The translations under genes were made by a program, and so were the position numbers. Of a stretch of 64,000 bases of DNA, positions 8,147 through 15,524 are shown piece by piece. The notes beneath the pieces are model-generated. The model was not told where the DNA came from and did not search any database. It worked only from the letters and a program-made list of their open reading frames with translations. Source of the DNA: Roseivirga echinicomitans (GTDB lineage: Bacteria; Bacteroidota; Bacteroidia; Cytophagales; Cyclobacteriaceae); contig NZ_LRDB01000012.1 of assembly GCF_001592935.1 (NCBI RefSeq), forward strand, positions 1-64,000. The letters run 5' to 3'. The first letter of the stretch is position 1. Each line of letters starts with the position of its first letter.

Positions 8147-9418
8147 ATGATTAAAGCAAATAATCCGTCACTTCAATCTTGGGTAGAAGTGGCTAAAGAT
8201 TCAGACTTTCCCATACAAAATTTACCTTTTGGTATTTTCAAAACAGAATACTTGCAGCCGGGCGCTGGAGTGGCCATTGGCGATTCTGTTTTGGATTTGA
8301 CCTACTTATACGAAAATGGCTATTTCGATGGTTTAGCTCTTCCTGCTGGCGTTTTCAACCAAGCTTTCTTAAATGACTTTATTGCTTTAGGGAAGAAAAA
8401 AACAAGTGAGGTACGCAACCGAATTTCCGAGCTTTTAGAAAAAGGCAATGAAGAACTTCGAGACAATGTAGCTGCCCGCGAATTGGCCTTAATTCCAAAG
8501 GAAGAAGTGGAGATGCTGATGCCTGTTCGAGTGCCGAATTACACAGATTTTTATTCTTCTGAAGACCACGCCCGGAATGTGGGTACCATGTTCAGAGGGG
8601 CCGATAATGCCTTGATGCCGAACTGGAAACATTTGCCAGTGGCTTATCACGGTAGGGCTTCGAGCATTGTGGTTTCTGGAACAGAATTTCATCGTCCAAA
8701 AGGGCAAACCAAAGCCGATGATGCTGAAATGCCATCTTTCGGGCCTTGTCGTTTGTTGGATTTCGAATTGGAAATGGCTTTCATTACTTGTAAAGAAAAT
8801 GCGCTTGGTGATCCTGTTTCGGCCAAAGCTGCGCCAGACCATATTTTCGGTTTTGTACTGTTAAACGATTGGTCGGCAAGAGATATTCAGAAATGGGAAT
8901 ACGTGCCATTAGGGCCATTTTTGGCTAAGAACTTTGCTTCGCATGTTTCGCCTTGGATCGTTACTATGGATGCGCTTGAGCCATTTAGAGTCGCTGGTCC
9001 AAAACAAGACCCTGAAGTTTTGCCATACCTAAAAACCAAAGGTGACTTACATTATGACGTGAAATTGCAAGTGGCTTTAAAACCAGAAGGAGCAGACGAA
9101 ACTGTGCTGAGTAATTCTAATTACAAATACATGTATTGGAATGTGAGCCAACAAGTGGCACATCACACTGGTAATGGCTGTAATCTTCAAGTAGGAGATA
9201 TGTACGGTTCAGGTACCATTTCTGGCCCAAAACCTGAAGAGTTTGGTTCGATGTTAGAGCTTACTTGGCGAGGCGAAAATCCAGTCACTATGAAAGATGG
9301 AACTCAACGCAAATTTATCAATGATGGCGATACCGTAATTATGCGTGGCCATGCTGAAAAGGATGGTGTTCGCGTTGGTTTTGGAGAAGTAAGTGCTTTG
9401 GTACTGCCTGCCAAATAG
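8147..9418 (+). CDS. fahA: Fumarylacetoacetase
   Basis: Hydrolyses fumarylacetoacetate to fumarate and acetoacetate, the last step of the tyrosine pathway. At 423 residues it has the usual length. The N-terminal SH3-like domain (about 1-110) precedes the mixed beta-roll hydrolase domain. Active-site elements are visible: YTDFYSSEDHARNVG (metal aspartate and catalytic histidine), LDFELEMAF (two metal glutamates) and LLNDWSARDIQKWEYVPLG (further metal aspartate and substrate contacts). The fumarate made can enter the TCA cycle next to the succinate dehydrogenase encoded at 18.5-22 kb. Confidence 0.97.
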   Translation: MIKANNPSLQSWVEVAKDSDFPIQNLPFGIFKTEYLQPGAGVAIGDSVLDLTYLYENGYFDGLALPAGVFNQAFLNDFIALGKKKTSEVRNRISELLEKGNEELRDNVAARELALIPKEEVEMLMPVRVPNYTDFYSSEDHARNVGTMFRGADNALMPNWKHLPVAYHGRASSIVVSGTEFHRPKGQTKADDAEMPSFGPCRLLDFELEMAFITCKENALGDPVSAKAAPDHIFGFVLLNDWSARDIQKWEYVPLGPFLAKNFASHVSPWIVTMDALEPFRVAGPKQDPEVLPYLKTKGDLHYDVKLQVALKPEGADETVLSNSNYKYMYWNVSQQVAHHTGNGCNLQVGDMYGSGTISGPKPEEFGSMLELTWRGENPVTMKDGTQRKFINDGDTVIMRGHAEKDGVRVGFGEVSALVLPAK

Positions 9419-9481
9419 AAACTATTAGCAGCCAGAAGCGTAATGGAGTCGAATTCGGTTATTTTTACGAAATTAGACCAC

Positions 9482-9880
9482 ATGAGAAACAAGAAATCAA
9501 AGAAGATTGTATCGTGGACCCTTAGGCTTTTGGCTACTTTAATTATGCTCCAAACGTTATTTTTTAAATTTACTGGGGCTGAAGAATCCATTTATATCTT
9601 CACGCAAGTGGGGATGGAACCGTGGGGCAGGTATATGACAGGGACTGTAGAATTGATCGCTAGTATCCTTTTACTGACAAATCGTTACGAATTAGGGGCG
9701 CTATTAGGATTGGGTACAATTTCGGGAGCCATCTTTTTTCATTTAACCAAACTTGGTATCGAAGTGCAAGGTGATGGAGGTTACTTATTTGCGCTGGCCA
9801 TTGTGGCTTTTATGAGTTGTGCGATTACACTATTGATGAATTTTTCAGAGATCAAGGCCAAGTATTTACCAAACAAATAG
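9482..9880 (+). CDS. DoxX-like membrane protein
   Basis: A small inner-membrane protein of about 132 residues with four predicted transmembrane helices and a positively charged N-terminus (MRNKKSKK). The fold resembles the DoxX/DoxX-like group: a first helix with LMLQTLFFKFTGAEES, then TGTVELIASILLL and GALLGLGTISGAIFFH. Family function is mostly unknown. An earlier in-frame ATG at 9443 would add 13 residues, but a near-consensus -7 box (TATTTTTA, 9460-9467) falls inside that extension, so I prefer 9482. It follows the tyrosine operon by about 60 bases, without evidence of a shared role. Confidence 0.75.
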   Translation: MRNKKSKKIVSWTLRLLATLIMLQTLFFKFTGAEESIYIFTQVGMEPWGRYMTGTVELIASILLLTNRYELGALLGLGTISGAIFFHLTKLGIEVQGDGGYLFALAIVAFMSCAITLLMNFSEIKAKYLPNK

Positions 9881-9940
9881 AGGCAGTGCCTGTTAGTAGG
9901 GTGTTCTTCTACTGAATGAATAAATTTTTATACTTCAAGA

Positions 9941-10834
9941 ATGATGAGAATCGATCCTAAAGAAATCCCAACCGGGAAATTGCACGGTTTGATGTTAGGC
10001 ACTATTGGCCCACGTCCAATCGCTTTTGCAAGTACCGTGGACAAAACCGGAAATGTAAACTTAAGTCCCTTTAGCTTTTTCAATGTATTCAGTGCCAACC
10101 CTCCGATTTTGGTTTTTTCTCCAGCAAGGAGGGTGCGCGACAATACGACTAAACATACGCTTGAAAACGCCATTGAAACCAAAGAAGTGGTTATCAATAT
10201 TGTGAGTTATGATATTGTAGAACAAATGTCGTTGACGAGCACGGAATATGCGCAAGGAGTGAATGAGTTTGTAAAGTCAGGGCTGACTGCGGTGGACTCT
10301 GAAATGGTAAAGCCGCCTAGAGTGGGAGAGTCGATTGCAGCTTATGAATGCAAGGTAAACGAAGTGATTTCTCTAGGAGATGAAGGCGGAGCTGGAAACC
10401 TCATTATATGCGAGGTGGTTTTGATGCACTTGAAGGAAGAAATTCTTAACGAACAAGGCATGCCAGATCCAGTAAAAGCTGATTTGGTTGGGAGAATGGG
10501 AGCAGACTGGTATTGCCGGGCCAATGGAGAAGCTCTTTTTGAATTACCAAAACCCAATAAGAATTTAGGAATTGGATATGATCAAATCCCTGAGATAATT
10601 CGAAATAGTGTAGTACTTTCGGGGAATAATTTGGGGCGTTTGGGAAATATTGAAAAACTTCCTGACCCTGAGGCCGTTTCGGCTTTTGGAACTCGCCCTG
10701 AAATAGAAGAGGTGAAATTACGTTTCAAAAATGATCCAGAGTCGTTGGAGTATCATTTGCATACAATGGCGCAAGATTTTTTAAGGAGCGATGAATTAGA
10801 AAATGCATGGTTAACGCTGTTGCAAGTCAATTGA
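9941..10834 (+). CDS. Flavin reductase-like domain protein
   Basis: A 297-residue protein whose first about 190 residues form an FMN-binding split-barrel of the flavin-reductase (DIM6/NTAB) family: TIGPRPIAFASTVDKTGN, then NLSPFSFFNVFSANPPILVF and the RRVRDNTTKHTLEN segment. Related proteins bind FMN and reduce flavins or unknown small molecules. The C-terminal about 100 residues (GYDQIPEIIRNSVVLSGNNLG onward) have no domain I recognise; similar extended forms occur in Bacteroidota. Its place near the aromatic-degradation genes suggests a redox role, but nothing here fixes a substrate. A second ATG follows at 9944. Confidence 0.8.
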   Translation: MMRIDPKEIPTGKLHGLMLGTIGPRPIAFASTVDKTGNVNLSPFSFFNVFSANPPILVFSPARRVRDNTTKHTLENAIETKEVVINIVSYDIVEQMSLTSTEYAQGVNEFVKSGLTAVDSEMVKPPRVGESIAAYECKVNEVISLGDEGGAGNLIICEVVLMHLKEEILNEQGMPDPVKADLVGRMGADWYCRANGEALFELPKPNKNLGIGYDQIPEIIRNSVVLSGNNLGRLGNIEKLPDPEAVSAFGTRPEIEEVKLRFKNDPESLEYHLHTMAQDFLRSDELENAWLTLLQVN

Positions 10835-10865
10835 ATCTATAAATTAAAACTCTAAATAATTGAAA

Positions 10866-11465
10866 ATGAGAAAGTTATTAATAATGGGATTAATGCTGGG
10901 TATGGTATACAGCGTGTCCGCACAGGTAAATTTTGGTCCAAGAGTGGCGGTTATCTCTTCTAACCTTAATGTAAAAGAAGGTGTAGCTAGCGTAAAAGAA
11001 GGTGATGCCGAATTTGGTTACCAATTTGGTGCTTTTTTGAGAGTGAAAGTACCCGTGATAGGATTGTATATTCAGCCTGAAGCCCTGTTAAGCCAGACTA
11101 ATTCTACCATCACTTCGGGTACAAGTAATGTTGACTTAAGTTTCAACAGAGTAGACGTGCCTGTAATGATAGGAGGTAAAATCGGTCCATTGAGAATAAA
11201 CGCAGGTCCAGCCTTTAGTTTTTTAACAAAAGCAGAGAGTGATGTTAGTGGTGCCGTTGTAGATATTAAGGATAACTATAGTAATACAACCGTTGGTTTT
11301 CAAGCGGGCTTAGGTGTAGATGTCTTGAAATTCGTGATTGACCTCAAATACGAAGGAGCGTTAAGCGAGAAATTTGGTGAAACAATTACTGCAGGAGGTA
11401 ACTCTTTTCAAACTGATGAAAGAAGCAGCCAAATCGTATTGGCCGTTGGATTCAAATTGTTCTAA
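10866..11465 (+). CDS. Outer-membrane beta-barrel protein (PorT/OmpA-like fold)
   Basis: A 199-residue protein with a signal peptide (MRKLLIMGLMLGMVYSVSA, cut before QVNFGPR). The mature part alternates hydrophobic and polar residues and has glycine-aromatic turns, consistent with an eight-stranded outer-membrane barrel: FGPRVAVISS, EFGYQFGAFLRVKV, LYIQPEALLSQ, VMIGGKIGPLRINAGPAF, VGFQAGLGVDVLKFVIDLKYEGAL, and a final strand ending in F. Function is unknown. The start is the ATG at 10866; an in-frame TTG two codons earlier is less likely. It ends just before a hairpin shared with bioB on the other strand. Confidence 0.82.
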   Translation: MRKLLIMGLMLGMVYSVSAQVNFGPRVAVISSNLNVKEGVASVKEGDAEFGYQFGAFLRVKVPVIGLYIQPEALLSQTNSTITSGTSNVDLSFNRVDVPVMIGGKIGPLRINAGPAFSFLTKAESDVSGAVVDIKDNYSNTTVGFQAGLGVDVLKFVIDLKYEGALSEKFGETITAGGNSFQTDERSSQIVLAVGFKLF

Positions 11466-11510
11466 GAACTGATAAGCTAAAGGATAAACCTCTGGTTGAG
11501 GTGTAAAGTA

Positions 11511-11547
11511 AAAAAGGAAGGAGGCTATAATGCTTCCTTCCTTTTTT
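11511..11547. terminator. Bidirectional terminator between barrel gene and bioB
   Basis: A 15-bp stem with one G-T wobble (11511-11525 with 11533-11547, 7-nt loop) has A-runs on one side and T-runs on the other, so it can serve both strands. The last bioB codons and stop lie inside the stem. Confidence 0.85.
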
Positions 11548-12628
11548 TATTGGCCTTCTTAGTGGCATCAACGTTCTTTTCGATCCTGTGTCCTGGGCGT
11601 GACCATTTCGCTTTTTCGGCTTCAGACGGAGTCATTTCGTCTGGGTTCACAGGAGTAGGCTTGGCACCTTTAGCATAAGGCTTCATTGGGTTCAGACCTA
11701 AAATATTGAAAAGCTCCATGTCCTCATTTACATCAGGATTTGGAGTGGTTAACAATTTATCCCCTGCGAAGATAGACCCTGCTCCCGCTAGGAAACAGAA
11801 AGCTTGACCTTCTTTACTCATTTCTGTTCTTCCAGCAGAAAGACGCACTGTAGTAGAGGGCAATACGATTCTAGTTGTAGCCACCATTCTAATCATGTCC
11901 CAGATAGGAATCACTTGCTGATCCTCCAACGGAGTGCCTTCTACGGCTACTAATGCGTTAATTGGGACAGACTCTGGCTGTGGACTCAAAGAAGCCAAAG
12001 CGATCAGCATTCCTGCCCTATCTTCAATGGATTCGCCCATGCCTATAATACCGCCAGAACATACAGTAACATTCGTTTTTCGAACATTTTTCAAGGTTTG
12101 AAGACGGTCGTCAAAACCTCTGGAGGAAATGATTTCTTTATAATACTCTTCTGAAGAATCAAGGTTGTGATTGTAGGCATACAGACCAGCTTCAGCCAAG
12201 CGCTGTGCTTGATTTTCAGTAAGCATTCCCAAGGTGCAGCATACTTCCATGTCCAATGTGTTGATGGTGCGCACCATGTCGAGCACTTGTTCAAACTCTG
12301 GCCCGTCTTCTACATTTCTCCAAGCTGCACCCATACAAACCCTTGATGAGCCTGTAGACTTGGCCCTTAAAGCTTGCGCTTTTACCTGGCTAACGGTCAT
12401 CAAGTCATTGGTTTCAATATCTGTGTGGTAGCGAGCTGCTTGCGGACAATAAGCGCAGTCTTCAGGACAACCGCCAGTTTTAATAGATAGCAGGGTACTG
12501 ATCTGTACTTCTCTTGGGTTATGAAATTTTCTATGAACCGTTGCCGCCTCATATACCAATTCAAGCAATGGCCTGTTGTATATTTCAACAATTTCCTCTT
12601 TAGTCCAGTCGTTTCTGATTTCGCTCAT
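11525..12628 (-). CDS. bioB: Biotin synthase
   Basis: A radical-SAM enzyme that inserts sulfur into dethiobiotin. The 367-residue protein has the SAM [4Fe-4S] motif C54-x3-C58-x2-C61 (GGCPEDCAYCPQ). Further typical segments are RVCMGAAWRN, EVCCTLGML, YNHNLDSS and the arginine of RLSAGR near the second cluster. The C-terminal tail, about 40 residues after NPMKPYAK, is lysine-rich and poorly conserved. No other biotin gene is adjacent. A TAAATTTG -7 box ends 4 bases before the ATG, implying a very short or absent leader. Confidence 0.97.
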   Translation of the reverse strand: MSEIRNDWTKEEIVEIYNRPLLELVYEAATVHRKFHNPREVQISTLLSIKTGGCPEDCAYCPQAARYHTDIETNDLMTVSQVKAQALRAKSTGSSRVCMGAAWRNVEDGPEFEQVLDMVRTINTLDMEVCCTLGMLTENQAQRLAEAGLYAYNHNLDSSEEYYKEIISSRGFDDRLQTLKNVRKTNVTVCSGGIIGMGESIEDRAGMLIALASLSPQPESVPINALVAVEGTPLEDQQVIPIWDMIRMVATTRIVLPSTTVRLSAGRTEMSKEGQAFCFLAGAGSIFAGDKLLTTPNPDVNEDMELFNILGLNPMKPYAKGAKPTPVNPDEMTPSEAEKAKWSRPGHRIEKNVDATKKANKKRKEAL

Positions 12629-12632
12629 TCTC

Positions 12633-12640
12633 CAAATTTA
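12633..12640 (-). promoter_or_regulatory. Promoter -7 box of bioB
   Basis: TAAATTTG on the minus strand matches TAnnTTTG and ends 4 bases before the bioB ATG, so the transcript would begin at or next to the start codon. No clear -33 TTG at standard spacing. Confidence 0.5.
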
Positions 12641-12689
12641 TGAACTGGCAAATTAAGGAGGTTCACTATCAACTCCAATAAGCAAATAG

Positions 12690-12697
12690 TATATTTG
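12690..12697 (+). promoter_or_regulatory. Promoter -7 box of folK
   Basis: TATATTTG matches TAnnTTTG and ends 6 bases before the ATG at 12704. An in-frame TTG inside the box could be mistaken for a start codon. Confidence 0.55.
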
Positions 12698-12703
12698 CCT
12701 ACT

Positions 12704-13195
12704 ATGAGCGACATCTACTTATTGTTAGGTACGAATTTGGGGGATCGAGAATATAACTTGCAAATAGCAAAGGAGCAGATCACTGCTCACCAATTGACCA
12801 TCAAGAAGGAATCTGCTATTTATGAAACGGCTGCTTGGGGTATTGAAGACCAGCCTAGTTTTTTAAATCAAGTGGTGATTGTAGAGAGCGATAAGAATCC
12901 TGAACGTATCTTGATTATCATCAATATCATTGAAGGCTTAATGGGGCGGGTGCGAAATATGAAATGGGCACAACGCTTAATCGATATTGATATCCTCTAT
13001 TATGGAGATGCTGTGGTTGATAAGCCAAGATTGAAAATACCACACCCTGAGATTCAGAATAGAAGGTTTACACTAACTCCTTTGGTTGAATTGGCTTCTG
13101 ACTTTAAACACCCAATTAATGGGAAAACGCAATTGGAAATGCTGGAGGCATGCCAAGATAAATTAAAAGCTAAAATTTTTCTGGCTGAACTTTAA
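12704..13195 (+). CDS. folK: 2-amino-4-hydroxy-6-hydroxymethyldihydropteridine pyrophosphokinase
   Basis: Transfers pyrophosphate from ATP to 6-hydroxymethyl-dihydropterin in folate synthesis. The 163-residue protein is family length, with the glycine-containing start YLLLGTNLGDRE, then ESAIYETAAWG, QPSFLNQVV, the LIDIDILYYGD motif (two Mg-binding aspartates) and LKIPHPEIQNRRFTLTPL. The ATG at 12704 is preferred over a TTG at 12695, which lies within the promoter box. It is divergent from bioB, with 75 bp carrying both promoters. Confidence 0.96.
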   Translation: MSDIYLLLGTNLGDREYNLQIAKEQITAHQLTIKKESAIYETAAWGIEDQPSFLNQVVIVESDKNPERILIIINIIEGLMGRVRNMKWAQRLIDIDILYYGDAVVDKPRLKIPHPEIQNRRFTLTPLVELASDFKHPINGKTQLEMLEACQDKLKAKIFLAEL

Positions 13196-13230
13196 GATAC
13201 ACTAATCTGACCTGAAAAGGGGAAGGTCGT

Positions 13231-13956
13231 TTAAAAGAACTGTTTAAACACTTTAATCATGTCTGCTTCATCCCCCCATTTGAGCTTATTCTCTTTGACA
13301 AAATCTTGAATCTCATCGTACAAGTCACCCGAAGTCATAGTTTTAAAGCCTTTCTTGTTTATTGAAACATCTTCATATAAGTCAGCTCCTTTTTTGAAAA
13401 AATAGTTAACATCTACTCTGTATTTGTCTTCTGGGACAGATACGTATCTCAACTGGCTGTCTGCGGGGATAATTCGTTTTGTTTCTTGCTTAAGTATTGA
13501 AAAGCTCTCACTTTCATATAGTATTTCAAAAAATAGGAGCTCGTTTTTTAACTCTTTAAAGTCACTTGTATACTTCCGAATGAAGAATCTGTTTTCTGCG
13601 CCATAGAGTGTAAATCCCGCAACTTTTTCGCTTTCAACTCTAAAAGGATTGTATTCTTCACTAAGCTTGAAAACCAATGCATTTATATTAGCATCGATAT
13701 TTAGCAGCATTGAATCAGCTTTCTGGTCTGTTTTAAAGCTAATGGTTCCGAACTGCCATTCTTTATAGACGAGTGGGCTTCTTTCAAAGTCTAAATCATA
13801 TTGTGTCATTCCAACTAGTTTCTGACCTTTTAATGCGGCATTTTGTTGTGAAATCAAAGTGTTTTCGAGCTGTATGGCCTTAACTTCAGATGTGTATTGC
13901 GCAGAAGCGCCAAAGGATAAACATACAATTGAGAGGGTTAATAAATACTTTGACAT
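13231..13956 (-). CDS. Secreted protein of unknown function
   Basis: A 241-residue protein with a clear signal peptide (MSKYLLTLSIVCLSFGASA, cut before QYTSEV). I recognise no domain. The mature part is charged and looks globular: LVGMTQYDLDFERSPLVY near the N-terminus, a predicted beta-rich core with FTLYGAENRFFIRKYTSDF, and a C-terminal GDLYDEIQDFVKENKLKW helix followed by VFKQFF. The pattern of a small molecule-like core with a YDLDFERSPLVYKEWQFG strand suggests a periplasmic or surface location. The ATG at 13956 is chosen because the signal peptide starts there; a longer frame to 14001 adds 15 residues in front. It is convergent with folK. Confidence 0.7.
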   Translation of the reverse strand: MSKYLLTLSIVCLSFGASAQYTSEVKAIQLENTLISQQNAALKGQKLVGMTQYDLDFERSPLVYKEWQFGTISFKTDQKADSMLLNIDANINALVFKLSEEYNPFRVESEKVAGFTLYGAENRFFIRKYTSDFKELKNELLFFEILYESESFSILKQETKRIIPADSQLRYVSVPEDKYRVDVNYFFKKGADLYEDVSINKKGFKTMTSGDLYDEIQDFVKENKLKWGDEADMIKVFKQFF

Positions 13957-14048
13957 AGCCGTAATTTTTAGATACAGTGGTTTCTTCTCTAATCTAAGCA
14001 AAAGCCTAGGTTTTGGAAAGGCTTTGGGTCGGACAGGGTTTTAAACGA

Positions 14049-14081
14049 AAAATTCCTTCATTGGTTTAATGAAGGAATTTT
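14049..14081 (-). terminator. Terminator of fabD
   Basis: A perfect 14-bp stem (14049-14062 with 14068-14081, 5-nt loop) followed on the minus strand by a T-run, 33 bases past the fabD stop. Confidence 0.9.
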
Positions 14082-14114
14082 GGTGACTCTGAAGACTTTA
14101 GGGTAAGTTTTTTG

Positions 14115-14987
14115 CTAAATGCTTGACACCTCAGCTTCTCTATATATTTTTTTGACTAAGCCTTGAAGCACTTTTCCTGGCCCTGATTCTGTAAAGTGTG
14201 TTGCTCCATCGGCAACCATGGCTTGTACCGACTGTGTCCAACGCACGGGTGCGGTTAACTGAATCTTTAAATTCTCTTTGATTTCATCAATGTCTGATGA
14301 AGCTTTGGCCGTTACGTTTTGATAAACTGGGCATTTTGCGGGATTGAAATGAGTAGCATCGATTGCTTTCTCCAATTCTTCACGAGCGGGTTCCATTAAA
14401 GGAGAGTGGAACGCTCCTCCAACAGGAAGGGGCAGTGCTCTCTTTGCTCCAGCTTCAAGTGCTGCGGCACAAGCCAATTCAATTCCTTTATGTGAACCTG
14501 AAATAACTAACTGACCAGGACAATTATAATTGGCGGCTACCACCACTTCATCAATCGAAGCGCATATTTTTTCCACTTTTTCTTCCTCTAAACCAAGAAT
14601 TGCGGCCATAGTAGAAGGATTGATTTCGCATGCCTTTTGCATGGCTAACGCCCTTTTGGAAACAAGTTTTAAGCCATCTTCAAATGACAAAACACCATTG
14701 GCTACTAATGCAGAAAATTCACCTAATGAATGACCCGCAACCATGTCAGGTTTGAAATCTTCTGAAATTAATGCCAATACTACGGAATGTAAAAAGACTG
14801 CCGGTTGTGTTACTTTGGTTTCTTTAAGCTCTTCGGCAGTGCCGTCAAACATAATATCGGTGATTCTGAAACCAAGTATTTCGTTGGCAGACTCTAAAAG
14901 CGATTTTGCTTTTTCCGAAGAAGAATATAGGTCTTTGGCCATTCCGGGAAATTGGGCACCTTGACCAGGGAAAACGTATGCGTTCAT
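14115..14987 (-). CDS. fabD: Malonyl-CoA:ACP transacylase
   Basis: Loads malonate onto acyl-carrier protein for fatty-acid synthesis. The 290-residue protein begins with YVFPGQGAQFPGM, the oxyanion-hole glutamine region. The nucleophile is S87 in GHSLGE; its partner histidine lies in GGAFHSPLM near residue 196. AILGL and YNCPGQLVISG are family strands. No other fab genes are adjacent, and a strong terminator follows. Upstream on the minus strand TAGTTTTA with TTTG 16 bases before may be its promoter. Confidence 0.97.
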   Translation of the reverse strand: MNAYVFPGQGAQFPGMAKDLYSSSEKAKSLLESANEILGFRITDIMFDGTAEELKETKVTQPAVFLHSVVLALISEDFKPDMVAGHSLGEFSALVANGVLSFEDGLKLVSKRALAMQKACEINPSTMAAILGLEEEKVEKICASIDEVVVAANYNCPGQLVISGSHKGIELACAAALEAGAKRALPLPVGGAFHSPLMEPAREELEKAIDATHFNPAKCPVYQNVTAKASSDIDEIKENLKIQLTAPVRWTQSVQAMVADGATHFTESGPGKVLQGLVKKIYREAEVSSI

Positions 14988-15068
14988 GGATGATCTGATT
15001 TTTTAAGAGGGTAAAACTAATTCTACTTTGGTTGTCAAACAAAAAATGATTGAATTAAGCGCTTGAGC

Positions 15069-15485
15069 TTAAATAAACCTCTGCTTTAATTCAGGGGTAG
15101 GCATTCGACAGGAATCCTGCTTTCCAAACCATTTGTAGCGATTTTTACCAATAATATCGTACACTCCGTTTCGGATGAATGGAGGGATAGCAATGAAGAT
15201 ATACAGTAATGGCCAGAGTCCTTTTAACTTTTTAGCGATGCGTAATGCGGCCGAACTTTTTCGGTAAACTTTGCCGTTGCTTAATAATACTAAGCTATCG
15301 AACTCTTCTTGACTAAAACCCAGTTCCTTCAGTTTGGCTTGACCGAAATCAGATTGAAGTGCTGCAAACTTGAAATGTTTCTTTGGATCTCGGTCAATTA
15401 TGAAATTGACTGAACTGTTACACAGGTTGCAAACGCCATCGAAGAGCAATATATCATGTTCTTGACTATTTGAAGTTGATTGCAT
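15069..15485 (-). CDS. DCC-family thiol-disulfide oxidoreductase (DUF393)
   Basis: A 138-residue protein of the DCC family, named for the conserved Asp-Cys-Cys motif, seen here as DGVCNLCNSSV with C19-x2-C22. The remaining conserved parts are DRDPKKHFKFAALQS, the RKSSAALRIAKKL helix, and a hydrophobic LWPLLYIFIAIPPFIRNGVYDIIGKNRYKWFG segment, written here only as a description of its span (about 88-120). The CxxC suggests a thioredoxin-like redox role; substrates are unknown. It lies between fabD and the T9SS cargo gene on the same strand, with no clear terminator on either side. Confidence 0.88.
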   Translation of the reverse strand: MQSTSNSQEHDILLFDGVCNLCNSSVNFIIDRDPKKHFKFAALQSDFGQAKLKELGFSQEEFDSLVLLSNGKVYRKSSAALRIAKKLKGLWPLLYIFIAIPPFIRNGVYDIIGKNRYKWFGKQDSCRMPTPELKQRFI

Positions 15486-15524
15486 GTGAACTAGACATTT
15501 AGATTGCCATAAAAGTTTCAGCCA

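Noticed and set aside
9443-9481. Upstream ATG extension of the DoxX-like gene
   Set aside because: It contains a near-consensus -7 box and residues unlike the N-terminus of this family.
13196-13230. Possible terminator between folK and the secreted unknown gene
   Set aside because: Only five base pairs (GACCT/AGGTC) with a long loop; too weak.
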